DNA of 64,000 nucleotides. Source: Rothia sp035916755 (GTDB taxonomy: Bacteria; Actinomycetota; Actinomycetes; Actinomycetales; Micrococcaceae). The stretch is from NCBI RefSeq assembly GCF_035916755.1, contig NZ_JAYWIX010000007.1, positions 124,001 to 188,000 on the forward strand. Direction: 5' to 3'. Position numbers and translations under genes: made by a program. Every line of letters begins with the position of its first letter. The first letter of the stretch is position 1. The notes under the pieces are model-generated. The model saw only the letters and a list, made by a program, of their open reading frames with translations, searched no databases and was not told where the DNA came from. This document shows positions 1-7,664 of the stretch, one piece after another.

Positions 1-995
1 CCGCCGTCACCGGCGTCCGCTTCGTCCTCCCCGCCGTCGCCAGTGCGGGGCTCGCTCAGGGGGCGGTAACGGATCTCGACGGGGTAGGTGCGACCCGAAA
101 CCTCAATAATGGGCGGAGCGTCATCTGGCAGGGTTGCCTCGGCGATTTCTTTTTCTTCGGGGCTGAGGGTCTCATCGACGATGCCGACACCGGGCACAAA
201 GCTGGGGGAGAAGTGGCGGGCGAAACGCTCGGGGTCAATGGTGGCTGAGGTGATGACGATTTTCAGGTCGGGGCGCTGCGGCATAATGCGCTTGAGGTAG
301 CCCAGAATGAAGTCAATGTTGAGCGAACGCTCGTGGGCCTCGTCAATGATGATGGCCGAGTACTGGCGTAGCAGCCGGTCATTCTGAATTTCGGCCAGCA
401 GAATACCGTCGGTCATGAGCTTGATGGCAGAGCTTTCGCCCACCTCGGAGGTGAAGCGCACCTGGTAGCCCACCGTCTCGCCGATTTCCTGCCCCAGTTC
501 TTCGGCGATGCGTTCAGCCACCGATCGGGCGGCCAAACGGCGGGGCTGGGTGTGGCCAATCATCCCCTTTTCCGCCAGCCCTAGTTCAAGAAGCATCTTG
601 GGCAGCTGGGTAGTCTTACCCGAGCCGGTTTCACCCGCAACGATGGTGACCTGGTTGTCGCGAATCGCCGCCATGATGTCATCCCGGCGGGCAGAGACGG
701 GCAGGGCCTCGGGGTAGGTGATTTTCTCAGGAATCAGCGGGGTGTAGGGACGGCGCTGGTTCGGTTTCTTCCCGCCCTGCTTGCCCCGGGGGCGGGAGCC
801 TCGGGCACGGCGCTGGGAGCGGGCAGGTGCATCCGCCCCCTCACGAGGGCCGGATGCCTGCTTCCCCCTGCCACCGCGCTTTTCGGCGGTCTGGGGTTCG
901 GTGGGCTCGGATGCGCGGACGCCCGCGCCGTGCATGGCAGCGGCGATGGCAGACAGCGAGGGGGCGGGGGTGCGGGAAGAATCTGAACTAGACAT
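1..995 (-). CDS. hrpA: DEAH-box ATP-dependent RNA helicase, HrpA-like (5' part only)
   Basis: The gene runs off the left edge; about the first 331 codons are present. The ATG lies at 995-993. The first 75 or so residues are low-complexity and basic (many R, K, G), followed by a helicase core with Walker A GETGSGKT, the TQPRR motif, DEAH (from the GCCTCGTCAATG region near 340) and the SAT motif (ITSATI). This order and the DEAH box fit the HrpA/HrpB superfamily 2 RNA helicases; the C-terminal OB-fold region cannot be checked here. A possible -10 (TAAAAT, minus strand, 1011-1006) sits 10 nt before the ATG, and two strong palindromes lie further upstream at 1059-1117. HrpA rather than HrpB is inferred from general resemblance. 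Confidence 0.88.
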   Translation of the reverse strand, partial: MSSSDSSRTPAPSLSAIAAAMHGAGVRASEPTEPQTAEKRGGRGKQASGPREGADAPARSQRRARGSRPRGKQGGKKPNQRRPYTPLIPEKITYPEALPVSARRDDIMAAIRDNQVTIVAGETGSGKTTQLPKMLLELGLAEKGMIGHTQPRRLAARSVAERIAEELGQEIGETVGYQVRFTSEVGESSAIKLMTDGILLAEIQNDRLLRQYSAIIIDEAHERSLNIDFILGYLKRIMPQRPDLKIVITSATIDPERFARHFSPSFVPGVGIVDETLSPEEKEIAEATLPDDAPPIIEVSGRTYPVEIRYRPLSEPRTGDGGEDEADAGDG

Positions 996-996
996 A

Positions 997-1017
997 CTGC
1001 CCTCTATTTTAGGGCAG
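997..1017 (-). promoter_or_regulatory. Probable promoter -10 inside a small inverted repeat, hrpA
   Basis: CTGCCCT and AGGGCAG form a 7-bp inverted repeat around a T-rich centre directly before the hrpA start. On the minus strand the centre reads TAAAAT, a plausible -10 ten bases from the ATG. The possible -35 (CTGACC at 1036-1031) is poorly spaced (19 nt), so the call is tentative. Confidence 0.35.
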
Positions 1018-1058
1018 AGCCGGCACGAACGGTCAGGTTTCACTGGGCGCGTGAAGCC

Positions 1059-1076
1059 TGTCGGCTATAGTCGACA
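1059..1076. promoter_or_regulatory. Palindromic operator-like site 1 upstream of hrpA
   Basis: TGTCGGCTATAGTCGACA is an 18-bp palindrome with a single asymmetric position. It shares the core CTATAGTCGA with the second site at 1096-1117; their centres are 39 bp apart. The site lies upstream of hrpA and downstream of the deoD terminator. A dimeric repressor or activator site is inferred; the binding protein is unknown. Confidence 0.55.
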
Positions 1077-1095
1077 AAATCTTCAAAAAGGGAAA

Positions 1096-1117
1096 TTTAT
1101 CGACTATAGTCGATAAA
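1096..1117. promoter_or_regulatory. Perfect 22-bp palindrome, operator-like site 2 upstream of hrpA
   Basis: The 22 bases at 1096-1117 read the same on both strands, with core ATCGACTATAGTCGAT flanked by TTT and AAA. It repeats the core of the site at 1059-1076 and has no T-tract, so it is unlike a terminator. Two copies of the same palindrome in front of one gene suggest cooperative binding of a dimeric regulator. Confidence 0.6.
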
Positions 1118-1140
1118 CTTCTGGAAGCTATTTCCGTATA

Positions 1141-1192
1141 AGGACGCCCCGCTCTCCTACCCTGGGGCAGGGGAGCGGGGCGCGGGCGTCCT
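1141..1192 (-). terminator. Long G+C-rich hairpin after deoD
   Basis: AGGACGCCC at 1141-1149 pairs with GGGCGTCCT at 1184-1192, and the inner arms GCCCCGCTC and GAGCGGGGC also pair. It lies just downstream of deoD on the minus strand. There is no clear T-tract, so a factor-assisted terminator or 3' end stabiliser is possible. Confidence 0.55.
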
Positions 1193-1202
1193 GATGGAAA
1201 AT

Positions 1203-1925
1203 TTAGAGGCTGGCAGCGACGGGCAGGACGAGCTCCATCATGTCGGTGAAAGCGGTCTGGCGCTGCTCGGCGGTGGTCTCGACCCCCTTGAAGAGGTGGT
1301 CTGAGACGGTGAAGACCGACAGGGCCTGCACACCGGCGGCGGCAGCCACAGCGTAGATACCGGCGGTTTCCATCTCAACAGCCAGCACACCCATCTCAGC
1401 CCACTTAGAGGCGTCGGAGAAGTCAGAGCGGTAGAAAACGTCAGAAGACAGCACATTACCCACGTTGAGGGTCTTGCCCTGGGCCTCGGCCTCCTTAGCC
1501 ACAGCCGACAGCAGGGGCCAGGACGCGGTGGGGGCAAAGGTGCCGGGGAGCTTGTAGTGGTGCATGAAGTTAGAATCGGTCGAAGCTGCTGAGGCCACGA
1601 CCAGGTCGAAAAGGTCAAGGCCCTCAGCCATGCCACCGCAGGTGCCGATACGGATCAGATTCTTCACGCCAAAGGTGTGAATCAGCTCGTGGGCGTAGAG
1701 GCTGGCCGACGGGATACCCATGCCGGTACCCATGACCGAGATACGCTGCCCCTTGTAGTCGCCGGTGAAGCCGAACATATTGCGTACGGTGTTGAACTGC
1801 ACGACGTTCTCAAGGTAGGTATCGGCAATGAACTTGGCGCGCAGCGGGTCGCCGGGCAGCAGGATGGTTTCGGCAATTTCAGCGCCGTTCGGAGCAATGT
1901 GCGGGGTGTTGACGGCTTCTGCCAT
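1203..1925 (-). CDS. deoD: Purine-nucleoside phosphorylase, DeoD type
   Basis: A 240-residue protein of the hexameric low-molecular-weight purine nucleoside phosphorylase family, which cleaves purine (deoxy)nucleosides with phosphate to give the free base and (deoxy)ribose 1-phosphate in salvage. Visible family features are the phosphate/ribose region LLPGDPLRAK near residue 23, the GTGMGIPS loop near 66, RIGTCGG near 92, the VEMETAG substrate-binding segment near 183 and the VSDHL segment near 207. Length matches the family. The ATG at 1925 follows a purine-rich stretch on the minus strand. It is transcribed alone, divergently from the gene at 2046, and ends at a strong hairpin. Confidence 0.95.
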   Translation of the reverse strand: MAEAVNTPHIAPNGAEIAETILLPGDPLRAKFIADTYLENVVQFNTVRNMFGFTGDYKGQRISVMGTGMGIPSASLYAHELIHTFGVKNLIRIGTCGGMAEGLDLFDLVVASAASTDSNFMHHYKLPGTFAPTASWPLLSAVAKEAEAQGKTLNVGNVLSSDVFYRSDFSDASKWAEMGVLAVEMETAGIYAVAAAAGVQALSVFTVSDHLFKGVETTAEQRQTAFTDMMELVLPVAASL

Positions 1926-2045
1926 GTCACTCTCATTTCTGGTGCGAAAGGGTGGGGTTTTCGCCCCTAGTCTACCCGGCTTTATATAAGCAACCCTACT
2001 TAGTAACTTGGTAGGCTGGGGTGGGAACGCCGAAAGGAGTATTCA

Positions 2046-2442
2046 ATGACGAAAGCACTCTATCTCACCGCTTGTAGCGGCTTTTGGTGCCTCAATCAGC
2101 GGCATCATCGGCCTGTTACGGAGCTTTGTGCTCCCAGAGCAAGAACTGATGCCCTATCTCATCGGTATGACGATTGGGGCAGTCGCCCTGACCTTCATCA
2201 GCCTGGCCGCCCTGCGCTTCCCCGGCCCCGACCTTCACCTGATCTACCGTCGGCAGTTTACCGTTCGCCCTTCCGGGGCCTTCCTGCTAGGCGCGGTCTT
2301 CGGGCTAGGAATAGGCCTACCCCGCATCGACCCGCAGGACTTCATTTTTGATGCTACCTTCTCCCTCTGGTTCGCCTTAGCCATCGGCGCGATAGCGGCA
2401 GTCTGGGTTGCTTTCCGTCGGCCATCCCCTGACCTACACTAG
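2046..2442 (+). pseudogene. Small membrane protein, apparently frameshifted near its start
   Basis: A good ribosome-binding site (AAAGGAG at 2035-2041) precedes ATG at 2046, but that frame encodes a polar sequence unlike a protein. The hydrophobic frame is offset by one base: from about 2077 it reads LVAAFGASISGIIGLL and continues with further hydrophobic segments to the stop at 2440-2442. A start at GTG 2128 in that frame would cut off the first membrane segment and lacks a clear ribosome-binding site. The simplest reading is a small 3- to 4-helix membrane protein of roughly 130 residues with a one-base frameshift near 2070, a real mutation or a sequencing error. No family recognised. A programmed +1 shift cannot be excluded but nothing specific supports it. 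Confidence 0.5.
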
Positions 2443-2446
2443 GTAC

Positions 2447-3061
2447 ATGGAGTTACGCTACTGGGCACTCACCGATGCCCCCGATCTTCTCTCGGTGTAT
2501 CGTACGTCCTCTGATCTCGAGCGGCAGATGCCAGCCCTCGCCAGCGACGAGGACGCCCGAAGCCTCATCGAAACCAGCTACCTACCGGCTGAAAACCGGG
2601 CTACTTTCTGCCTCAGTGACGAAGGGCGGCCCGTAGGGCTGGTGGGTCTCAACTACACCGCTCGTACGGACGCCGGCGCCTGGGACAGAGCCTGGGTCTA
2701 CTATTGGATTGCTGACCCCTACCGCGGGCAGGGGTACACAAAAGCAGCTCTCACTGCGGTATGCGCCTGGGCCCTGGGCGAGGCCAACCCCGCGCCTACC
2801 GCACCTGTCCTCGATACCGGCCTGCTGGCGTCCTTACCTTCGCCCTGCCTTCGCCGCTTAGAACTGGGCTACCGCACCAATAACCCCGCTAGCGGAGCCG
2901 TTGCCGCCGCAGCAGGGTTCCAGGTTGAAGGAATTGAGCGGGAGAAATTCCTCTATGCCGGGCAGACCTACGACGCAGTGATAGCCGCTAGGCTCCGCAA
3001 GGACGGACGCACCCCGACCACTACGCCCTCTACCTCGAAAACAAGCAGGGGTTTGAAGTAG
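2447..3061 (+). CDS. GNAT family N-acetyltransferase
   Basis: A 204-residue protein from ATG 2447, resembling RimJ/RimL-type acetyltransferases that transfer acetyl groups from acetyl-CoA to amino groups. It starts LRYWALTDAPDLL, has the central strand and the acetyl-CoA loop WIADPYRGQGYTKAAL near residues 92-107, and the late segment YRTNNPASGAVAAAAGF typical of the family (normally N..S..v..klGF). The last 20 residues (KDGRTPTTTPSTSK...) are low-complexity and unlike the family; in another frame the same DNA encodes a VOC-like tail. The frame is open further upstream to 2408, but the ATG at 2447 fits the domain start. Substrate unknown. Confidence 0.8.
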   Translation: MELRYWALTDAPDLLSVYRTSSDLERQMPALASDEDARSLIETSYLPAENRATFCLSDEGRPVGLVGLNYTARTDAGAWDRAWVYYWIADPYRGQGYTKAALTAVCAWALGEANPAPTAPVLDTGLLASLPSPCLRRLELGYRTNNPASGAVAAAAGFQVEGIEREKFLYAGQTYDAVIAARLRKDGRTPTTTPSTSKTSRGLK

Positions 3062-3081
3062 AACTCGTCGCCCAAAACTAA
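3001..3081 (+). pseudogene. Remnant of a VOC/glyoxalase-like C-terminus
   Basis: In the frame whose codons begin at 3016, the DNA reads DHYALYLENKQGFEVELV followed by a stop at 3079-3081. This closely resembles the last beta-strand pair of vicinal-oxygen-chelate proteins (typically YALYFEDPDGxxVELV). No start or upstream part of such a protein is present, and the segment overlaps the odd 3' end of the GNAT gene in another frame. A deletion that fused a GNAT gene to the tail of a neighbouring VOC gene is inferred. Confidence 0.45.
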
Positions 3082-3102
3082 CCCGCACTTAGTCTGAAAA
3101 CC

Positions 3103-3118
3103 CCGCAACTAGTTGCGG
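3103..3118. repeat. 16-bp perfect palindrome
   Basis: CCGCAACTAGTTGCGG reads identically on both strands. It lies just after the GNAT/VOC-remnant stop and before the large inverted repeat at the tRNA-Arg 3' end. It may form a short hairpin, but without a T-tract its role is unknown. Confidence 0.4.
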
Positions 3119-3155
3119 CTAAATCAGAATAAATGCGGGGAAGAAGGCGGGCGCC

Positions 3156-3220
3156 GGGCACAAAAAGAGAAGGTAGGCCAGCGCTTCGCGCATTCTGGCC
3201 TACCTTCTCTTTTTGTGCCC
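3156..3220. terminator. 26-bp perfect inverted repeat, bidirectional terminator overlapping the tRNA-Arg 3' end
   Basis: The arm at 3156-3181 is the exact reverse complement of 3195-3220, with a 13-base loop. The right arm includes the last five bases of the tRNA-Arg gene (TGCCC). The inner stem AGAGAAGGTAGGCCAG is followed by TTTTT in both directions, so it can terminate both tRNA-Arg on the minus strand and the GNAT gene on the plus strand. A stem this long is unusual next to a tRNA. Confidence 0.75.
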
Positions 3221-3288
3221 TCGAAAGGATTCGAACCTTCGACACCCAGCTCCGGAAACTGGTGCTCTATCCACTGAGCTACGAGGGC
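3216..3288 (-). tRNA. tRNA-Arg (anticodon CCG)
   Basis: Minus strand. The acceptor arm GCCCTCG pairs with CGAGGGC, with discriminator A at 3216. The D-arm TAGCTCAGTGGATAGAGCA, the anticodon loop TTCCGGA with CCG, and the T-arm GGTTCGAATCC are all present; length 73 nt, no encoded CCA. It reads the arginine codon CGG, and sits two genes upstream of argS in the opposite orientation. Confidence 0.95.
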
Positions 3289-3409
3289 AACTCCGAATAC
3301 TCACTGCACACAGTGAAACTCAGACCTGATTACTCTATCAGAAACCCCGCCCCACAACACAAACCGATTACAGTAGGAACAAAGACCAGCGCACCGAAGG
3401 GCTGAATCA

Positions 3410-4324
3410 ATGACCACACTCACCGGCAACTACGCGGGAACCAACCACCCCTCCCAGACCTTTGACTTCTACCCGCCCAGTGCACCCACCGGTGAACACC
3501 ACCCCGTGCCCCTGCTCATCTACGTCCACGGCGGAGCCTGGAGATTCGGCGATAAATCCTCCTTCCTGCTAGCTGACAACGGTCTACATCGCGTCCGCGA
3601 ACGCTTCGCCCACGCCGGCTACGCCACAGCCTCCATCAACTACCGGCTCAGCCACGAAGCCCTCTTCCCCGCCCAAATCAACGACCTTAAAACAGCTATC
3701 CGCTACTTCAAAACCAGGGCCGAAAACTTCGGAATAGACCCCAACCGTATCGTCCTCGCAGGCGGATCAGCGGGTGGGCACCTGGTTCAGCTGGCCGCCG
3801 CCACAGGCCACCTGAACGAGCCCTACCTCGAAGGTCTCTCAGCCAGCGCGCTCGCTGCCCGAACCATCGCCGGTGAGCCGGACTCGTCCGTCCGCTGCGC
3901 CGTCTCTATCTACGGGGTCAGCGACCTGCGCACCATCTTCGACGATCGTGTGGCCTGGGGCTTCCCCTACGACCACCCCGAAGATGACGGCGCCGAATGG
4001 CGGCTACTCGGCTCCACCTACCCCGCCCTGGCAGGCACCCCAGCAGAGGTTAACTGGGCCAAAGCCCACCCCATCGATTACGCCCAAGAAGCCCAGAGAA
4101 CCGGCGAACGTACCCACGCCCCGGTCTACTACATCCATGGCACCGCAGACACCTGCGTGCCGCCCAACCAGTCCGTTGATGCCCACCGTGCCCTCTCAGC
4201 CGCCGGAATCGCCACCGAACTCACCCTGATTGGCGGGGCGGAGCACTCCGACCCGGCAATCTACGCCAGCGAGAGCACCTGGGAACATATCATTCGCTGG
4301 GTAGGTCTACAGCTCACCCTGTAG
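3410..4324 (+). CDS. Alpha/beta hydrolase, esterase/lipase (HSL/BD-FAE-like)
   Basis: A 304-residue cytosolic alpha/beta hydrolase without a signal peptide. The oxyanion motif HGGAW (about residues 41-45) precedes the nucleophile elbow GGSAGG (about 124-129); late acidic and histidine residues are supplied by HGTADTCVP and by AEHSDP. This HGG plus GxSxG pattern fits the carboxylesterase/hormone-sensitive-lipase branch, which hydrolyses short acyl esters; the true substrate is unknown. ATG 3410 precedes a domain that begins normally. It ends 10 bases before argS and could share its transcript. Feruloyl or acetyl-xylan esterase is also possible. Confidence 0.85.
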   Translation: MTTLTGNYAGTNHPSQTFDFYPPSAPTGEHHPVPLLIYVHGGAWRFGDKSSFLLADNGLHRVRERFAHAGYATASINYRLSHEALFPAQINDLKTAIRYFKTRAENFGIDPNRIVLAGGSAGGHLVQLAAATGHLNEPYLEGLSASALAARTIAGEPDSSVRCAVSIYGVSDLRTIFDDRVAWGFPYDHPEDDGAEWRLLGSTYPALAGTPAEVNWAKAHPIDYAQEAQRTGERTHAPVYYIHGTADTCVPPNQSVDAHRALSAAGIATELTLIGGAEHSDPAIYASESTWEHIIRWVGLQLTL

Positions 4325-4334
4325 ACTTGACCCT

Positions 4335-5996
4335 ATGACTCCCGAAGAACTCTCAAGTGCAATTGACGGCGCGCTGACCGCAGCGTTCGAAGCCGGCGAA
4401 CTGACCCTAACCGACGGCGAAACCGCCCCCGCTGTGCGCGTAGAGCGCCCCAAGAACCGCGACCACGGCGACTGGTCCACCAACATCGCCCTGCAGATTT
4501 CTAAGAAGGTGGGGAAGAACCCCCGCGAGGTAGCCCAGATTCTGGCTGACCGAATCACCGAGATTGCCGGTGTGGCAAGCGTAGACATCGCTGGCCCCGG
4601 CTTCCTCAACATCACCCTGGATGCCGCCGCCGCCGGTGAGCTGGCCAAGACTATCGTTGAGCAGGGCTCAGCTTTTGGTACCAACGAAACCCTGGCCGGC
4701 CAGACTATCAACCTGGAGTTCGTTTCCGCTAACCCCACCGGCCCCATCCACCTGGGTGGTACTCGCTGGGCTGCCGTGGGTGACTCCCTGGCCCGTATCT
4801 TTATCTCCCAGGGCGCCAAGGTCGTGCGTGAATACTACTTCAATGACCACGGCAACCAGATTGACCGCTTTGCTCGCTCCCTGCTGGCCCGTGCCAAGGG
4901 TGAGGAGGCTCCCGAGGACGGCTACGGTGGCGAGTACATCACCGATATCGCCAACCGGGTGCTTGAGGTTCGTCCCGATGCCCTTGATGCCGAAGATCCC
5001 CAGGAAGTTTTCCGCGCTACCGGTGTTGAATTCATGTTCGAGGACATCAAGGCATCCCTGCATGACTTCCACGTCGATTTTGACGTCTACTTCCACGAGA
5101 ACTCCCTCTTTGAGAACGGCAAGGTAGATGAGCTGCTTGAGAAGCTCAAGGAGTCCGAGAACCTCTACTTCAAGGACGGCGCCTGGTGGCTCAAGTCCAC
5201 CGACTTCGGCGACGACAAGGACCGCGTGGTCATCAAGTCCGACGGTAATGCCGCCTACATCGCCGGTGACATCGCCTACTTCCAGGACAAGACCAAGCGC
5301 GCCGAGAACCCCGCTGACCTGGCAATCTACATGCTGGGTGCTGACCACCACGGTTATGTAGCCCGCCTCAAGGCCGCTGCCGCTGCCCTGGGCGATGACC
5401 CCAACATGGTTGAGGTCATGATCGGCCAGATGGTTAACCTGGTCAAGGACGGCAAGCCCGTGCGTATGTCTAAGCGCGCCGGTACCGTCGTGACCCTGGA
5501 AGACCTGGTTGAAATCGTAGGTGTGGATGCAGCCCGTTACTCCCTGACCCGCTACTCTGTTGACTCCAACATCGATATCGACCTGGATCTGCTGACCAAG
5601 CAGTCCAACGAGAACCCGGTCTTCTACGTGCAGTATGCCCACGCCCGTACCTGCGCTATTGCCCGCAACGCTGAGGCAGCCGGCGTCACCACCGAATCCG
5701 TCGATACCTCCCTGCTGAACTCAGAGGTAGACTCAGCCCTGCTGGCTGCCCTGGGCCAGTTCGCCGGTGCCGTCAAAGAAGCCGCTGACTTCCGTGAGCC
5801 CCACCGTGTGGCCCGCTACCTGGAAACCCTAGCCGGTGCTTATCACCGCTGGTACGGTGTCTCCCACGTTGCCCCCAAGGGCGATGAAGAGGTCACCGAC
5901 CTGCACCGCACCCGCCTGCTGCTGAACAACGCAACCCGCCAGGTACTGGCCAACGGCCTGGGCCTGCTGGGAGTGAGCGCACCGGAGAAGATGTAA
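4335..5996 (+). CDS. argS: Arginyl-tRNA synthetase
   Basis: A 553-residue class I aminoacyl-tRNA synthetase that charges tRNA-Arg with arginine using ATP. The N-terminal Add-1 domain (about 1-115, which contacts the tRNA D-loop) is followed by the Rossmann catalytic domain with the HIGH equivalent HLGG at 139-142, a KMSKS-like VRMSKRAG near 376-383, and the C-terminal DALR anticodon-binding domain ending the protein. Length is typical. The stop and the lysA start are adjacent (TAAATG), so argS-lysA form an operon, an order conserved in Actinobacteria. Confidence 0.97.
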   Translation: MTPEELSSAIDGALTAAFEAGELTLTDGETAPAVRVERPKNRDHGDWSTNIALQISKKVGKNPREVAQILADRITEIAGVASVDIAGPGFLNITLDAAAAGELAKTIVEQGSAFGTNETLAGQTINLEFVSANPTGPIHLGGTRWAAVGDSLARIFISQGAKVVREYYFNDHGNQIDRFARSLLARAKGEEAPEDGYGGEYITDIANRVLEVRPDALDAEDPQEVFRATGVEFMFEDIKASLHDFHVDFDVYFHENSLFENGKVDELLEKLKESENLYFKDGAWWLKSTDFGDDKDRVVIKSDGNAAYIAGDIAYFQDKTKRAENPADLAIYMLGADHHGYVARLKAAAAALGDDPNMVEVMIGQMVNLVKDGKPVRMSKRAGTVVTLEDLVEIVGVDAARYSLTRYSVDSNIDIDLDLLTKQSNENPVFYVQYAHARTCAIARNAEAAGVTTESVDTSLLNSEVDSALLAALGQFAGAVKEAADFREPHRVARYLETLAGAYHRWYGVSHVAPKGDEEVTDLHRTRLLLNNATRQVLANGLGLLGVSAPEKM

Positions 5997-7481
5997 ATGG
6001 GCGCAGAAACCGCACTGTTCAAGCCCGACTGGCTGAGCTACCCGTCCGCCCCGGCCGACCTCGACCCGGTGATTTGGATGCCCTCCTTCACCCGCTCTGA
6101 GGCCGGTGAACTCGAGGTGGACGGCACCCCCATCAGCCGCCTGGTCGCCGACTTTGGCACCCCCGAGTACGTCTTTTCTGAGACTACTTTCCGTTCCCGT
6201 GCCGCTGAGTTCCGTTCCGCCTTTGAGACGGCTTTTGAGAAGCACGGGGCTGAGGTCTCGGTCTACTACGCCGGTAAGTCCTTCCTGGCGACCGCCGTGG
6301 CCAAGTGGGCTGAGGAAGAGGGCTTGTGCCTGGATACCGCAAGCGGTGGCGAGCTGGCTATCGCCATGCGGGCCGGGGTGCCCGGCGCGAAAATCGCCCT
6401 GCACGGTAACAACAAGTCGGCGGGCGAGATTGCCCGCGCCCTGCGTTACGGGGTAGGACGCCTGGTGGCAGACTCGGTGCCCGAGGTGCAGCTGATTGCG
6501 CAGGTAGCAGCTGAGCTGGGCGTTACCGCCCCGGTTATGCTCCGCGTGACCCCGGGCGTGCACGCCTCGACCCACGACTTCATTGCTACCGCCCACGAGG
6601 ATCAGAAGTTCGGCCAGTCTCTGGCAGCCGGTACCGCACCGCTGGCAGGTCTGTCGCTTGAAGAGCTGACCGAGCTGGGAATTACCGCTGATGATGCCTA
6701 CGCCACTGTGGCTGCCGCTCTGGCCCTGGCCAGTGAGCACATTGACCTGCGCGGTTTGCACTGCCACATCGGCTCCCAGATTTTTGAGGCCGAGGGCTTC
6801 GGTAAGGCCGCTGAGAAGGTGCTGACCTACATGCAGCAGCTCAACGAGCGCTTTGGCGTGGTGCTGCCCGAAATCGACCTGGGTGGCGGCTACGGTATCG
6901 GCTACACCGAGCAGGATGACCCGCGCGGTTCAGCCGATATCGCCACCGAACTGGCTGACATGGTCTCTAAGACCTGCGCCAACGTGGGCATGGCCATTCC
7001 CCACCTCTCCTTTGAGCCGGGCCGCTCCATCTCGGGCCCCTCGGGTATCACCCTCTACACGGTCGGTACTATCAAGGACGTGGCGATTGAGGACGAGAAC
7101 GGGGATACCCGTGTGCGCCGCTACGTCTCGGTCGACGGCGGTATGAGCGATAACCCCCGCCCGGTGCTCTACGAGTCCGACTACGCCGTAACCCTGGCTA
7201 ATCGGGCCCCGGCAGGGGAACAGATTCTCTCCCGCGTGGTGGGTAAGCACTGCGAGTCCGGCGATATCGTGATTCGCTACTGCTACCTGCCGGCTGACCT
7301 GGCAGCGGGAGACATCCTGGCTGTTCCGGCCACCGGCGCCTACAACCACGTTATGGCCTCCAACTATAACTACCTGACCCGCCCGCCGGTCATCGCTACG
7401 GCGGCGGGCAAGGAGCCGCGCGCTATTATCCGCCGCGAAACCGAAGAGGACATGCTGGTCCGCGACCTGGGTCTAGTTTAG
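5997..7481 (+). CDS. lysA: Diaminopimelate decarboxylase
   Basis: A 494-residue PLP enzyme of the alanine-racemase-fold group that decarboxylates meso-diaminopimelate to L-lysine, the last step of lysine synthesis. The PLP lysine lies in YYAGKSF near residue 93; the glycine-rich phosphate-binding segment DLGGGYGIGY, the GLHCHIGSQ segment and the active-site CESGD near 419 are all present. ATG 5997 directly abuts the argS stop, indicating translational coupling. A G+C-rich hairpin follows, so the argS-lysA transcript probably ends before hom. Confidence 0.97.
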   Translation: MGAETALFKPDWLSYPSAPADLDPVIWMPSFTRSEAGELEVDGTPISRLVADFGTPEYVFSETTFRSRAAEFRSAFETAFEKHGAEVSVYYAGKSFLATAVAKWAEEEGLCLDTASGGELAIAMRAGVPGAKIALHGNNKSAGEIARALRYGVGRLVADSVPEVQLIAQVAAELGVTAPVMLRVTPGVHASTHDFIATAHEDQKFGQSLAAGTAPLAGLSLEELTELGITADDAYATVAAALALASEHIDLRGLHCHIGSQIFEAEGFGKAAEKVLTYMQQLNERFGVVLPEIDLGGGYGIGYTEQDDPRGSADIATELADMVSKTCANVGMAIPHLSFEPGRSISGPSGITLYTVGTIKDVAIEDENGDTRVRRYVSVDGGMSDNPRPVLYESDYAVTLANRAPAGEQILSRVVGKHCESGDIVIRYCYLPADLAAGDILAVPATGAYNHVMASNYNYLTRPPVIATAAGKEPRAIIRRETEEDMLVRDLGLV

Positions 7482-7494
7482 GTTCCTTCACCAG

Positions 7495-7550
7495 GGCGCC
7501 GCCTGCCAGCTTCCCTGCCACGAGGCAGGGGAGCAGTGGGGCGGCGTCCT
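7495..7550 (+). terminator. Probable terminator hairpin after lysA
   Basis: GCGCCGCC near 7497 pairs with GGCGGCGT near 7541, and the inner arms TCCCTGCC and GGCAGGGGA enclose an ACGA loop. It separates argS-lysA from hom-thrB. There is no strong T-tract. The arm carries GGCGTCC, the heptamer also found in the hairpins at 1141 and 29472. Confidence 0.6.
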
Positions 7551-7664
7551 GCCATCAACCACTCCGTTAGAAAATAAAGTTCATACTCTGGGTTACGCTG
7601 TCTTAACCGCTAGCATGGTGAGCGTACCCCTGAACCTATTTCCCATCTACGTCAGGAGACGCTC

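Noticed and set aside
781..1116. Open frame on the plus strand across the hrpA start
   Set aside because: It overlaps the helicase gene on the other strand, includes the palindromes and has no family resemblance or ribosome-binding site.
4668..5642. 324-codon open frame opposite argS, and similar long frames opposite lysA (5829-6767) and rho (10998-11831)
   Set aside because: All are antisense shadows of strongly conserved genes with biased codon use, with glycine/valine-rich low-complexity translations.
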